Below are positions 40,388-49,092 of a DNA stretch of 64,000 nt, piece by piece. The notes under the pieces were generated by a model. The model saw only the letters and a program-made list of their open reading frames with translations. It made no database searches and was not told the DNA's origin. Position numbers and translations under genes: made by a program. How positions within the stretch are numbered: the stretch's first letter is position 1; the number at the start of each line of letters is the position of its first letter. The stretch is from Actinomadura spongiicola (GTDB lineage Bacteria; Actinomycetota; Actinomycetes; Streptosporangiales; Streptosporangiaceae), in the NCBI RefSeq assembly GCF_003432485.1, contig NZ_QVNQ01000004.1:558001-622000 (forward strand), in the 5' to 3' direction.

Positions 40388-41294
40388 TCGTGAACGCCGC
40401 TCCGGCACCCGGGCCGCCCACGGCGGTGAGGGCGCCGCCGAGGCCCTCCACCACCTCCCGGGCCAGGGCGAGACCGAGGCCGTGACCGCCGCTCCGCCCG
40501 CTGGCGAACCGGTCGAACAGGCGCCCCGCGTCGCGCGGGTCGAAGCCGTCGCCGTCGTCGCGGACGGTCAACTCCACCAGTGCCGGTGTGCGCGACAGCG
40601 CCATCTGTATGCGCCCGTTTCGATGCGTGTGGCCGAGCGCGTTGTCGACCAGCGCGGACAGCACGCGCCGCAACGCCGTCTCCCGTCCCAGGACGACGGG
40701 CCCCCGGTCGGGCCCGGTGACCTCGATCGTCACGCCGCGTTCCAGCGCCCGTGCCGACTCAGCGGCGGCCAGTTCCCGGGCGAGCGTGCCGAGGTCGACG
40801 GGGGCGAGGACGGCCGGACCCCGCCCCGGCGGCAGCGCCGACGCCAGCACGTCCTCGACGACCTCGCCGAGCTGCCGGGTGCCGGTGACGAGGCGGTCCA
40901 CGTCCGCGGTGACGTCCGTTCCGCTCCGCAGCCGCCGGGCGGTGAGCTGCGCGCGGGTGTGCAGGCGGGTCAGGGGGGCGCGCAGCTCGTGGCCGACGTC
41001 CGCCGCGAACCGCCGCCGCCGAGCGAGGGCCTCGTCCAGCGGCGCGAGCGTCCGGTCGGCGATGGCGCGGCCGGTCAGCAGCGCGACCGGCAGGGCCGCG
41101 GCCTCCGCCACGGCGAGCGTCCACAGGAGCCTGCGCCGCGCGGGCGCGTCCAGGCCGGTCGCCGCCGTGCGGTAGACGACCGTGCCGAGCGTCCCCAACA
41201 GCAGGACGGCGGCGCCCGCGACCTGGACGGTGACGTCGCCGCGGGCCTCGGTCAGCAGCCGCCGGTCCGGGTCCCGGGCGGGACGGCCGTTCAC
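40302..41294 (-). CDS. Sensor histidine kinase
   Basis: A 330-residue HK. Two membrane spans (VTVQVAGAAVLLLGTLGTVV; LLWTLAVAEAAALPVALLTG) enclose a very short extracytoplasmic part. H box DVGHELRAPLTRL, N box LVDNALGHTH, G1 DDGDGFDP, F box LFDRFASG, G2 GGHGLGLALAREVV. GTG 41294 overlaps the response-regulator stop as GTGA, an operon with RR first. The small sensor region suggests it senses the membrane or acts as an intramembrane sensor. Confidence 0.92.
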   Translation of the reverse strand: MNGRPARDPDRRLLTEARGDVTVQVAGAAVLLLGTLGTVVYRTAATGLDAPARRRLLWTLAVAEAAALPVALLTGRAIADRTLAPLDEALARRRRFAADVGHELRAPLTRLHTRAQLTARRLRSGTDVTADVDRLVTGTRQLGEVVEDVLASALPPGRGPAVLAPVDLGTLARELAAAESARALERGVTIEVTGPDRGPVVLGRETALRRVLSALVDNALGHTHRNGRIQMALSRTPALVELTVRDDGDGFDPRDAGRLFDRFASGRSGGHGLGLALAREVVEGLGGALTAVGGPGAGAAFTISLPTDPRGRTGGARADCRSGRACRRPL

Positions 41295-41977
41295 AGCTCG
41301 CCCAGCCGGTAGCCCACGCCGCGCACGGTCCGCACGACGTCCGCGCCCAGCTTGCTGCGTAAGTAGTAGACGTAGGTGTCCACGATCGACTCCGTTCGGG
41401 CCTCGTCGAACACGCGCTGCCGCAGCGACGCCCGCGTGTGCACCTGCCCCGGACGGGTCGCGAGCGCCATCAGCAGCCGCGCCTCCCGTCCCGACAGCGC
41501 CACATGCTCGCCGGTCGGCAGGCTCACCAGCCGGGACCGCGGGTCGAGCCGTCCCGCGCCGAGCGGCAGCACCTGCGCGCGGTCCAGATGGCGGCGGTGC
41601 AGCGCCCGCACCCGGGCGAGCAACTCGTCGATCTCGAACGGTTTGACGAGATAGTCCTCGGCGCCCGCGTCGAGCCCGGCGACCCGGTCGGCGAGCGAAC
41701 CGAACGCGGTCAGCACGAGCGCGGGCGCGGTGACGCCCCGGCCGCGCAGGCGGCGGACCAGCTCGACACCGTCGAGCACGGGCAGCCCACGGTCGATGAT
41801 CAGTGCGTCGTAGTTCCTGCTCAGCCCGAGGTGAAGTCCGCGCTGGCCCTCGGCGGCGAGCTCGACCGCGTAACCCTGCTCGACGAACAGGGCGGCGAGC
41901 ATCCGGGCGAGCTCGCGGTCGTCCTCGACGATCAACAGCCGGCGTGGCGGGTCGCCGGGGCCCGTTGAATCGGCCAC
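41291..41977 (-). CDS. OmpR-family response regulator
   Basis: A 228-residue RR. The receiver has LLIVEDDRELARMLAALFVE (acidic pocket), phosphoacceptor Asp in ALIIDRGLPVLDGVEL, TAFGSLADRVAGLDAGAEDY and KPFEIDEL. The C-terminal winged helix has LSGREARLLMALATRPGQVH and YVYYLRSKLGADVVRTVRGVGYRLG. GTG 41977 gives a normal-length protein; upstream in-frame codons are unlikely. The kinase is coupled downstream. Confidence 0.93.
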   Translation of the reverse strand: MADSTGPGDPPRRLLIVEDDRELARMLAALFVEQGYAVELAAEGQRGLHLGLSRNYDALIIDRGLPVLDGVELVRRLRGRGVTAPALVLTAFGSLADRVAGLDAGAEDYLVKPFEIDELLARVRALHRRHLDRAQVLPLGAGRLDPRSRLVSLPTGEHVALSGREARLLMALATRPGQVHTRASLRQRVFDEARTESIVDTYVYYLRSKLGADVVRTVRGVGYRLGEL

Positions 41978-42097
41978 GATCCCACGCTCCCACCGTCGCC
42001 CCCGTCCCACCAGAGACGCGGACACTAGTGGACAACTTTCTTTAAATTTGAACCGAATCGGTGGATCGCTCGTCTTGCACCAGCGTCGCCCCCCGCG

Positions 42098-43408
42098 TCA
42101 GGCGGCCCGGGGAACAGGTTCCGGGTCGTCGGGGACGCGGGCGCGTTCCAGCCGGTCCGGCAGCGCCAGCCGGTAGAGCGGGACGGCCGCCGCGGTGGTG
42201 ATGACGGCGACGAGCACCAGCATCGCGAACAGCTCCCGCGTGATCATGCCCTGGGCCAGCCCGATGTTGATGAAGATCAGGATCATCAGGCCGCGTGCGT
42301 TCATCAGCCCGCCGACCGCGTAGGAGTCACGCCACCCGAACCCGAGCCCCCGCATCGCCAGCGCGCAGCCGAAGTACTTCCCGCAGAAACCCGCCGTGAT
42401 GATCGCGGCGAACGAGAGCAGCATGGTGGCGCCGGTGATGCCGCCGAGCTCGGTGTTCAACCCGGAGAAGGCGAAGAACACCGGCAGCAGCAGCGTCGAG
42501 ACGATCCCCATCGTCTTCGCGTGCAGCGCCTCGCGGAACGCCCGGTCGCGGGGCATCGCCAGACCCGCGACGAACCCGCCGAACACCGAGTAGACACCGA
42601 TCCAGTCGGTGATCCAGCCCGCCGTCAACGGCACGATGACGACGATGTACAGCGCGGTCGGGCCGAGTGAACCCGTCCGGGCGACCTCCCGGCCCAGCGG
42701 ACGCAGCAGCCGGGACACCACCAGTAGCATCACCGCCGCGAACACGCCCGCGAGCACGATCGTGCGGAGCGCCGCGTCCGGGCCCGTGCCGAGATGCCAC
42801 GCCGACAGGACGGCGAGCAGGCACCAGGCCGCCGCGTCGTCGATCGACGCGGCCAGCAGCGACAGCCGCCCGAGCGGCGCGTTCTCCAGGCCACGCTCGT
42901 ACAGGATCCTCGCCAGCATCGGGAACGCGGTCAGGGACAACGCGCCGCCGACGAACAGCGCGAACTCCCACCGGCCGACGTCGTCGCGGGACAGCGTGCC
43001 CCACAGCGCGGCGCCGACGGCGAAGCCGAGCATGAGCGACGGCACGATCCCCGCCAGCGCCAGCACCGGCGCCCGCCGCCCCTCGCCCGGCGTCCGCGAC
43101 CCGTGGTCCAGGCCCGCGCCGACGAGGAACATGTAGAGCGTCAACCCGATGGTGCTCACGATGTACAGGACGGGGACGACCTCGCCGGGGAACACCTTCT
43201 CCTGCGCGTCCGGCCACACCTGCCCGAACAGGGTCGGGCCGAGGAGGACCCCGGCGACCATCTCGCCGAGGACGCGCGGCTGCCCGACCGTCCGGGCCAG
43301 GCGCCCGCACACGCCCGCGGCGACGAGGATGACGACGAGGGCCGGGAGCACCTTCAGGGTCAGCGCGAGGTTGGGGTCCTCAGCGGGGGCCGCTGCGAGA
43401 GGGAGCAT
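42098..43408 (-). CDS. Cation:proton antiporter (CPA2-type)
   Basis: A 436-residue membrane protein of the Na+/H+ exchanger (CPA2/KefB-like) type with about 12-13 spans: GQPRVLGEMVAGVLLGPTLF (family signature), LTAFPMLARILYERGLENAP, SIDDAAAWCLLAVLSAWHLG (Asp pair of the ion site), FSGLNTELGGIT and NARGLMILIFINIGLAQGMI. No RCK/TrkA domain. The start overlaps the P450 C-terminus by 29 bases. It may export a charged product or maintain ion balance for the pathway. Confidence 0.9.
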   Translation of the reverse strand: MLPLAAAPAEDPNLALTLKVLPALVVILVAAGVCGRLARTVGQPRVLGEMVAGVLLGPTLFGQVWPDAQEKVFPGEVVPVLYIVSTIGLTLYMFLVGAGLDHGSRTPGEGRRAPVLALAGIVPSLMLGFAVGAALWGTLSRDDVGRWEFALFVGGALSLTAFPMLARILYERGLENAPLGRLSLLAASIDDAAAWCLLAVLSAWHLGTGPDAALRTIVLAGVFAAVMLLVVSRLLRPLGREVARTGSLGPTALYIVVIVPLTAGWITDWIGVYSVFGGFVAGLAMPRDRAFREALHAKTMGIVSTLLLPVFFAFSGLNTELGGITGATMLLSFAAIITAGFCGKYFGCALAMRGLGFGWRDSYAVGGLMNARGLMILIFINIGLAQGMITRELFAMLVLVAVITTAAAVPLYRLALPDRLERARVPDDPEPVPRAA

Positions 43409-44786
43409 GACTGTCCTCCAAGTGTGCGAAATGGCGTTCGCAGAGCCGCTGCCTGCGCGCGTCCCAGACCATGTAGGTGCCGAGGACGAGCTGGACGACG
43501 CCGCGCCACACGTCCTCGAACCGGTCGCGGGCGCGCAGGAACAGCAGGGCCGCGCGCCGGTGCGAGGAGTGGCGGGGCGTGGTTTGGCGGGGCGTGGTGT
43601 GGCGGGGGACGAGCAGGCACGGCCCCCGGTTGGGCATCGACCTGGTGTGCGACGCGGACGTGGCGAGCGAGTACCGGCGCAGCATCTCCCGCGCCGCGAC
43701 CCGCATCGTGATCGGCGCGAGCCGCCAGGCGGGGCAGGGCCGGTTCGCCGCCACGCCGAACGGGATGTGGTTCAGGTCCTTGGCGGCGGGACCGTTCCGG
43801 AACCGCTCCGGGTCGAACCGGTCCGGGTCGGCGAACCCGGCGCGGTGGAACTCGGGGTAGCCGAAGCACAGCACCGACCCCTCCGGGATCGTCGTCCCGT
43901 CGGCGAGACCGATGTCCCCGGTGGTGATGCGGTGCGCGACCCCGAACAGCGGGTAGAGCCGCATCGTCTCCTGGAGCACCCGGTCGAACGCGCGCTCGTC
44001 GCCGGTGAGCGCGGTCGCCGCCGCTTCCGGGTGCCGGGCGAGGACCATCAGCAGGTGCGCCATCGCCTCCGACATCTGCACGACCGCGGTGTTGAAGAAC
44101 GTTCCTTGCAGGTAGTAGGCGCGTTCCTCGTCCGAAAGGCCCGCGGGCAGCGGATGCCGGACGTCGGTGAGGCGCCCGGCGAGGTAGCGGGTCAGCCGGT
44201 GGCGGCGTTCCATGTGGCGGAGCCCGCAGCACTTCAGCGCGGTGACGACGTCGTCGGCGTTCCCGACGATCAGGTCGCGTGCCGGGCGCGGGCACGGCTC
44301 ACCGAACACCAGCTCGTAGTAGAACTCCGCCCAGACCGGCATCATCAGGTCGCGGAGCCGGACGAGCCGCGCCGCGTCCCCGCGCGGGAGCCGCTCGCGG
44401 AGGACGCGGGTGACGCAGCGGACCGTCAGGTCCTCGGCCTCCGCCCGCGGGACGGCGAGGAACCGGCGCGTCGCACGGGCCACCTCGTCGTACCGGTCGC
44501 CCGCCTCCAGATGCTCCTGGTGGACGTGCGCGCCGGGCGACAGCCAGTACCAGAACAGGTCCGACAGCGCGGCGCCCCTGCTGCGGCCACCCGCCGCCGG
44601 GTGGGAGTAGACGTCCCTGAACTCCTCGACGCCGACCAGGTCGCCGGGGACGGCGATGCCCTCGTTACCGTTGACGCGGGCGAACAGCCATCCGCGCAAC
44701 GCCACGATTCGGTCGGGCAGCCACCACGGCAGGCTCACCAGACCAGCGGCCCCGGCGAGCGCGGCGAGCGCTACGCCCCTCACCAT
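43380..44786 (-). CDS. Cytochrome P450 with atypical haem loop and C-terminal extension
   Basis: A 468-residue P450-like protein. N-terminal hydrophobic segment (ALAALAGAAGLVSLPWWLPD), ExxR as LQETMRLYPLF, PERF-like DPERFRNGP, and haem loop IPFGVAANRPCPAWRLAPI. Between the Phe and the Cys there is one residue more than the canonical FGxGxRxCxG spacing, and both signature glycines are Ala. The I helix shows GTFFNTAVVQMSEAM rather than an AGxDT pair. About 80 C-terminal residues beyond the P450 core include PRHTTPRQTTPRHSSHR. ATG 44786 overlaps the upstream gene by 7 bases. Confidence 0.82.
   Translation of the reverse strand: MVRGVALAALAGAAGLVSLPWWLPDRIVALRGWLFARVNGNEGIAVPGDLVGVEEFRDVYSHPAAGGRSRGAALSDLFWYWLSPGAHVHQEHLEAGDRYDEVARATRRFLAVPRAEAEDLTVRCVTRVLRERLPRGDAARLVRLRDLMMPVWAEFYYELVFGEPCPRPARDLIVGNADDVVTALKCCGLRHMERRHRLTRYLAGRLTDVRHPLPAGLSDEERAYYLQGTFFNTAVVQMSEAMAHLLMVLARHPEAAATALTGDERAFDRVLQETMRLYPLFGVAHRITTGDIGLADGTTIPEGSVLCFGYPEFHRAGFADPDRFDPERFRNGPAAKDLNHIPFGVAANRPCPAWRLAPITMRVAAREMLRRYSLATSASHTRSMPNRGPCLLVPRHTTPRQTTPRHSSHRRAALLFLRARDRFEDVWRGVVQLVLGTYMVWDARRQRLCERHFAHLEDSHAPSRSGPR
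43570..43608. repeat. 15-bp tandem repeat within the P450 gene
   Basis: TGGCGGGGCGTGGTT is repeated as TGGCGGGGCGTGGTG and then a partial third unit, giving the PR-x-TT repeats in the P450 C-terminal extension. Confidence 0.7.
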
Positions 44787-45835
44787 GCCCGCCTCACCAT
44801 GCCCGGTTCGAGGTCGTGGACGGACGCGACGCCGCACAGGGCCAGCGCGTCCTCGATCTCGGCCCGTAGCAGGTCGAGGACGCGGACGACCCCCCTCTCG
44901 CCGTCCGCGCCAAGGCCCCACAGGACCGGCCGCCCGACCGCGACGGCGTCCGCGCCGAGCGCCAGCGCCTTCAACACGTCGGTGCCGCGCCGGACGCCGC
45001 CGTCCAGCAGCACCGGCACCGCCCCCGCGACCGCGGCGGCGACCTCCGGCAGGACGTCGACCGTGGCGGGGGCCGTGTCGAGCTGCCGTCCGCCGTGGTT
45101 GGAGACGATCAGCGCGGAGACGCCGTGGTCGAGGGCCGTCCGGGCGTCCCGCGGATGCAGGATCCCCTTCAGCACGATCGGGAGCGAGGTCAGTTCGGTG
45201 AGGCGGCCGATGTGCTCCCACGAGATCGCGGGGGAGAACTCGATGGGCCTGACACGGTCGCCGTCCCGCATGTTCTCGCAGCACAGGCCGTCGGGCAGGT
45301 CGTGGAAGCCGTTGCGCTCGTCCCGGCCGCGCCTGCCGAAGACCGGCGCGTCGACCGTGACGACGAGCGCGCCGCATCCCGCGGCCTCCGCGCGCCGGAC
45401 GAGCGTCTCGGTGAAAGCCATGTCCGGCTGGACGTGCAGCTGGAACCACAATCGGGCGCCGGGCGCGGCGGCCGCGACGTCCCCGACGGCGACCGTCGAC
45501 GCCATGCTCACCATCATGATCGTCTCGGCGGTGGCGGCGGCCCGTGCCGTGGCCCGCTCGCCCTCCGGGTCGGCGAGCCGGTGGAACGCGGTCGGCGCCA
45601 CCAGGACCGGCAGCGACGCGCGGCAGCCGAGGAGCGTGACGTCCAGCTCCGGCTTGTCGGTGCCGCGCAGGACGCGGGGGAGCAGCGCGAGCCGTCCGAA
45701 CGCGGCCTCGTTGGCGCGCAGCGTGATCTCGTCCCCGGCGCCGCCCGCGAAGAAGTCGTAGTGCGCCGGGTCGAGGCGTTCGCGGGCGACGGCCTCGAAC
45801 CCGCGCACGTCGGCGGGTGACCGCATGGCGGTCAC
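44780..45835 (-). CDS. FMN-dependent alpha-hydroxy-acid oxidase/dehydrogenase
   Basis: A 351-residue TIM-barrel flavoenzyme (glycolate oxidase, lactate and mandelate dehydrogenase family): YDFFAGGAGDEITLRAN (first active Tyr), APTAFHRLADPEGE, LWFQLHVQPD, VVTVDAPVFGRR (Asp), LPIVLKGILHPRDA (Lys), VSNHGGRQLDTAPATVD (His and Arg) and VLLDGGVRRGTDVLKALALG. It oxidises 2-hydroxy acids to 2-oxo acids. GTG 45835 overlaps the upstream flavoprotein stop as GTGA; ATG 45826 is an alternative. Its pathway substrate is unknown. Confidence 0.9.
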   Translation of the reverse strand: MTAMRSPADVRGFEAVARERLDPAHYDFFAGGAGDEITLRANEAAFGRLALLPRVLRGTDKPELDVTLLGCRASLPVLVAPTAFHRLADPEGERATARAAATAETIMMVSMASTVAVGDVAAAAPGARLWFQLHVQPDMAFTETLVRRAEAAGCGALVVTVDAPVFGRRGRDERNGFHDLPDGLCCENMRDGDRVRPIEFSPAISWEHIGRLTELTSLPIVLKGILHPRDARTALDHGVSALIVSNHGGRQLDTAPATVDVLPEVAAAVAGAVPVLLDGGVRRGTDVLKALALGADAVAVGRPVLWGLGADGERGVVRVLDLLRAEIEDALALCGVASVHDLEPGMVRRAW

Positions 45836-47406
45836 ACCGGGGTGGACGCGGTCCGCCGGGCGAAGAACTCCCGCAGCGGCCCGGCGTGGACGTCCTCGGA
45901 CGTCCAGTCGTTCTCCAGGTTCTCGGTCACGTGATGGACGGCCGTCACCGCGCCGCCCCGATGATGCCGGACGATCGGATGCAGGTAGTGGCCCTCGTGC
46001 GCGCGGCCCGCGTCGCGCTGCGAGATCCGCGTGACGGACACGTCGAACGGGTCGACCTTGTCGTGGTCCGGCCCGTAGTCCAGGGTGATCGTGAAGTGGC
46101 CGCCGGGACCGGCGTCGGAGACGGGCGCGTCCCGGAAGTCGGCGGGCAGCTCCTCCAGGTAGCGCGCGCCGCCCGCCGCGTCCAGGACGATCACGTCGGC
46201 GAGCGTGCCGAACTGCTGCCACAGCGCCGAACTGCGGTTGACCCGGGCGAGCACCGCGTCCGAGAGGTCCCGCGGGTCGGCGGTGAGCGTCCGGCCCGGC
46301 CATTCGGCGCCGTGGTAGCGGTACTCCATGACGCGGTGCAGCGCCCGCGTCCCGTACCGGAAACCGTGGATGAAGCCGCTCGTGCCGCGCTTGAAGTCGC
46401 GGGACTGCGTCAGCGTCCCGGCGAAGTACAGGTCCGGGACGTTCACGGACTCGTAGGCGGGGGTGAGCGCCGGGAACCGCTCGTTGATCGTCAGCTCCGG
46501 GCGGCAGGACTCGTCGAAGATCGAGGCGTCCACCCGGAAGCCCGTACAGACGATCACCCGGTCGTAGGGGATGTCCTTGGTGACCTCGTCCGCGCGGACG
46601 AACGCCACCGTGGCGAGGTAGCCGCCGTCCGGCCGCCGCTCGATGCGTCTGACCTCGCCGTCCAGGATCGCGTTCTGCGACTTGAGCTGGTAGGTGTCGA
46701 GGAAGTTGTTGTTGACGGCGCGCACGTGCCCGACGAAGTGCGTCCGCCACGCGAGCCGGAGGGAGCGGGGCCCGGCCACGTGGATCACCGCGGCCGACTC
46801 GATCAGGTTCTCCGCCGTCTCGAACGCCGAGTTGCCCTTCCCGATGATCAGCACCCGCTTGTCGACGTACTCGGCGGGGTCGGTGGAGTGCTCGCCGTAC
46901 AGGTCGGCGGTCTCGATGCCCGGGATCGGCGGGACGTTCGGCCGGGTGAAGCCCGCCGCGACGATCAGCCGTTTCGCCTCGTACGTGTCGCCGGTGTCGC
47001 AGGTGACCCGGAACCGACTTTTGGAGGTCCGGGTGACATGCGTGGCCCGGATGCCGTAGGCGATGTTCAGGCGGCAGCGCTCGGCGTAGTCGCCGAGGTA
47101 GCGGACCATGTCGTCGGCGGCGGGGAAGTACCGGTCGCTGTAGCGGGTGAACAGCAGCTCCGGGTCGTCGGACAGGAGGGAGTTCCAGTCCATGCGCAGG
47201 TTCAGCTCCGGGTCGTCCATCCCGGTGTGCTTCTTGTTGCTGGAGATGAGCGTGCGGTGGCGGGGGAATGTCCGGAAGAACGTGCCGGGAGCGTCGCCCG
47301 CCTCCAGGATCAGATAGTCGCGCCGGGACTTCTGGAGCAGGTGGCCCAGTTGGAGACCGGCCGGTCCCGCGCCGATGATCAGGTGGTCCAGGGATCGACT
47401 CGCCAT
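45832..47406 (-). CDS. FOXRED2-like FAD/NADPH-dependent oxidoreductase
   Basis: A 524-residue flavoprotein monooxygenase-like enzyme. FAD motif LIIGAGPAGLQLGHLLQKSR, EAGDAPGTFFRTFPRHRTLIS, NADPH motif VLIIGKGNSAFETAENLIES, then IVCTGFRVDASIFDES and YFAGTLTQSRDFKRGTSGFI. The sequence recalls the FOXRED2 group (flavin-dependent, class B-like) rather than typical Baeyer-Villiger enzymes, with a long C-terminus after residue 400. It lies 70 bases after the adenylating enzyme and is coupled to the FMN oxidase. It probably performs an N- or C-hydroxylation or oxidation of a carrier-free substrate (inference). Confidence 0.85.
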   Translation of the reverse strand: MASRSLDHLIIGAGPAGLQLGHLLQKSRRDYLILEAGDAPGTFFRTFPRHRTLISSNKKHTGMDDPELNLRMDWNSLLSDDPELLFTRYSDRYFPAADDMVRYLGDYAERCRLNIAYGIRATHVTRTSKSRFRVTCDTGDTYEAKRLIVAAGFTRPNVPPIPGIETADLYGEHSTDPAEYVDKRVLIIGKGNSAFETAENLIESAAVIHVAGPRSLRLAWRTHFVGHVRAVNNNFLDTYQLKSQNAILDGEVRRIERRPDGGYLATVAFVRADEVTKDIPYDRVIVCTGFRVDASIFDESCRPELTINERFPALTPAYESVNVPDLYFAGTLTQSRDFKRGTSGFIHGFRYGTRALHRVMEYRYHGAEWPGRTLTADPRDLSDAVLARVNRSSALWQQFGTLADVIVLDAAGGARYLEELPADFRDAPVSDAGPGGHFTITLDYGPDHDKVDPFDVSVTRISQRDAGRAHEGHYLHPIVRHHRGGAVTAVHHVTENLENDWTSEDVHAGPLREFFARRTASTPV

Positions 47407-47476
47407 GACACCCTCCGCAGGCGACGAGATGATTGAATGCTCAACCCAAGTGAAGGCCCCGATTCTCAGAGGTTGA

Positions 47477-49000
47477 TCAGAAACCCGGACGGTGGCGGTG
47501 CAGCAGGGCCCGTTTGTCGGGCTTGCCGTTGGCGGCGGTCGGCACCACCGGCACGGCGGTGATCGTCTGCGGGACGGAGTCCTCGCCGAGTTCCTCCTGG
47601 ACGAGCGCGGCCATCTCCTTCAGCGCCGTCCCGTCCGGGTACCGGCCGACCGCCGGGACGACGAACGCGTGCACGGCCTCCCCGGTCCGCTCGTCGGGCG
47701 CTCCCACCACGAACGCCTCGGCGACGTCCGGATGCCGGGCCAGCACCCGCTCGATCGGGCCCGCGTAGACCACCATCGCGTTCACCATGATCACGTCGCG
47801 GGCGCGGCCGTCGAGGTGCAGGTACCCGTTCCGGTCGAGGTGGCCGAGGTCGCGGGTGCGCACCCAGCCGTCCCGTACCGTGTCCCGGTTCTCCACCGGG
47901 TCGCCCCAGTAGCCCGCCATCGCGTACGGGGCGCGGACGTAGATCTCGCCCGTCCGGCCTCGCCGGAGAACCCGGCCGCGCTCGTCCCGCACGCGGATCT
48001 CCACACCCGGGTGGGGGCGTCCGACCGACGCCAGACGGCCCGCCGCGATGTCGGCGGGCGTCAGCATCGACACCGAACCGGTCTCCGTCTGCCCGTATCC
48101 GTTGTGGACGACGGGCCCGAGCCGCCGCACCGCCTCCGCCAGCCGGGGCGGGCTCAGCGGCGACCCCGACACCATCAGCGCCCGCAGGCTCCGCACGTCG
48201 ACCGGGTCGTCCCGCAGCAGGTCGAGCATCCGCCCCAGCTTCGGCACGGTGATGATCGACCCGGTGATCCGGTGCCGCTCGATCGCGTACGGGAACACGG
48301 GACGCCCATCGTCCTCGGGGATCACGGCGGTGCCGCCGCCGAGCAGGCACGGCGCCAGGAACTCGAACACCACCATGCTGGCCAGCGTGCCGAACAGCAG
48401 ATACCGCTCGAACGCCTCCGCGAAGCCCGCGGCGACCGGCCCCCACACGCGCGGCTGCCACGCCCAGTGCTCACTCAGCGCCCGGTAGGTGGTCGCGCAC
48501 CCCTTCGGCCGTCCCGTGCTCCCACTCGTGAACGCCAGCAGGGCCACATCGTCGGGACGAGCCGTGATGTCGAGCGTCCCCTCACTCGAACCGTCCAACA
48601 GGTCGCGCGCCGACTCGCACGGCCCGAGCGAAAACAGCCGCACCGGACCCGCCGCCTCGAACAGACCGGCCGTCGCGGCCTCCGCGTCGACGAGCACGGC
48701 GTCGACGCCCATCCCGAGCACATGCGCGAGTTGCCCCGCCGCGTACCCGGGCCGCACACCCACGACGCGGCACCCGACCACATGCGCCGCGATGTGCGCG
48801 GCGAACGCCTCCGGCGACACCGAAGTACGGATCGCGAGACCGTCGCCCGGCCCGAGGCCCGCATCCCGCATCCCCGCCGCCAACCTGCCGATGAGCTGCG
48901 ACAACTCGGCGCGTGTGACCACTCGGCCGCCGTGCTCGAACGCGGCCGATCCGGGCGATTCCCGTAGCGCGTCCAGAAGAGATCCGGGAAAGAGCCTCAT
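47477..49000 (-). CDS. Class I adenylate-forming enzyme (acyl-CoA/AMP ligase)
   Basis: A 507-residue ANL enzyme: LLAFTSGSTGRPKGCATTYR (P-loop A3), NGYGQTETGSVS (A5), GEIYVRAPYAMAGYWGDP, VRTRDLGHLDRNGYLHLDGR (A7/A8) and a C-terminal catalytic Lys in TAANGKPDKRALL (A10). Length fits CoA ligases without a carrier domain. It heads the minus-strand five-gene operon and would activate the carboxylate substrate. The divergent sulfotransferase starts 93 bases away, so a shared promoter region is likely. Confidence 0.92.
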   Translation of the reverse strand: MRLFPGSLLDALRESPGSAAFEHGGRVVTRAELSQLIGRLAAGMRDAGLGPGDGLAIRTSVSPEAFAAHIAAHVVGCRVVGVRPGYAAGQLAHVLGMGVDAVLVDAEAATAGLFEAAGPVRLFSLGPCESARDLLDGSSEGTLDITARPDDVALLAFTSGSTGRPKGCATTYRALSEHWAWQPRVWGPVAAGFAEAFERYLLFGTLASMVVFEFLAPCLLGGGTAVIPEDDGRPVFPYAIERHRITGSIITVPKLGRMLDLLRDDPVDVRSLRALMVSGSPLSPPRLAEAVRRLGPVVHNGYGQTETGSVSMLTPADIAAGRLASVGRPHPGVEIRVRDERGRVLRRGRTGEIYVRAPYAMAGYWGDPVENRDTVRDGWVRTRDLGHLDRNGYLHLDGRARDVIMVNAMVVYAGPIERVLARHPDVAEAFVVGAPDERTGEAVHAFVVPAVGRYPDGTALKEMAALVQEELGEDSVPQTITAVPVVPTAANGKPDKRALLHRHRPGF

Positions 49001-49092
49001 TGCCCCGCTCCTCGATTCCGCTCACAATTCGGTCGTCCCACCTCAAGCTAGGCGGCCCTCATAAGAAATCGATAAGAGAAACGGAGACGCTG

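Noticed and set aside
45817..47436. 539-codon plus-strand frame opposite the FOXRED2-like gene
   Set aside because: Low-complexity Val/Arg/Asp-rich translation without motifs; the minus strand has clear FAD and NADPH motifs.
47492..48967. Plus-strand frame opposite the adenylating enzyme
   Set aside because: It is His/Arg/Pro-rich with no known fold, a shadow of the ANL enzyme.
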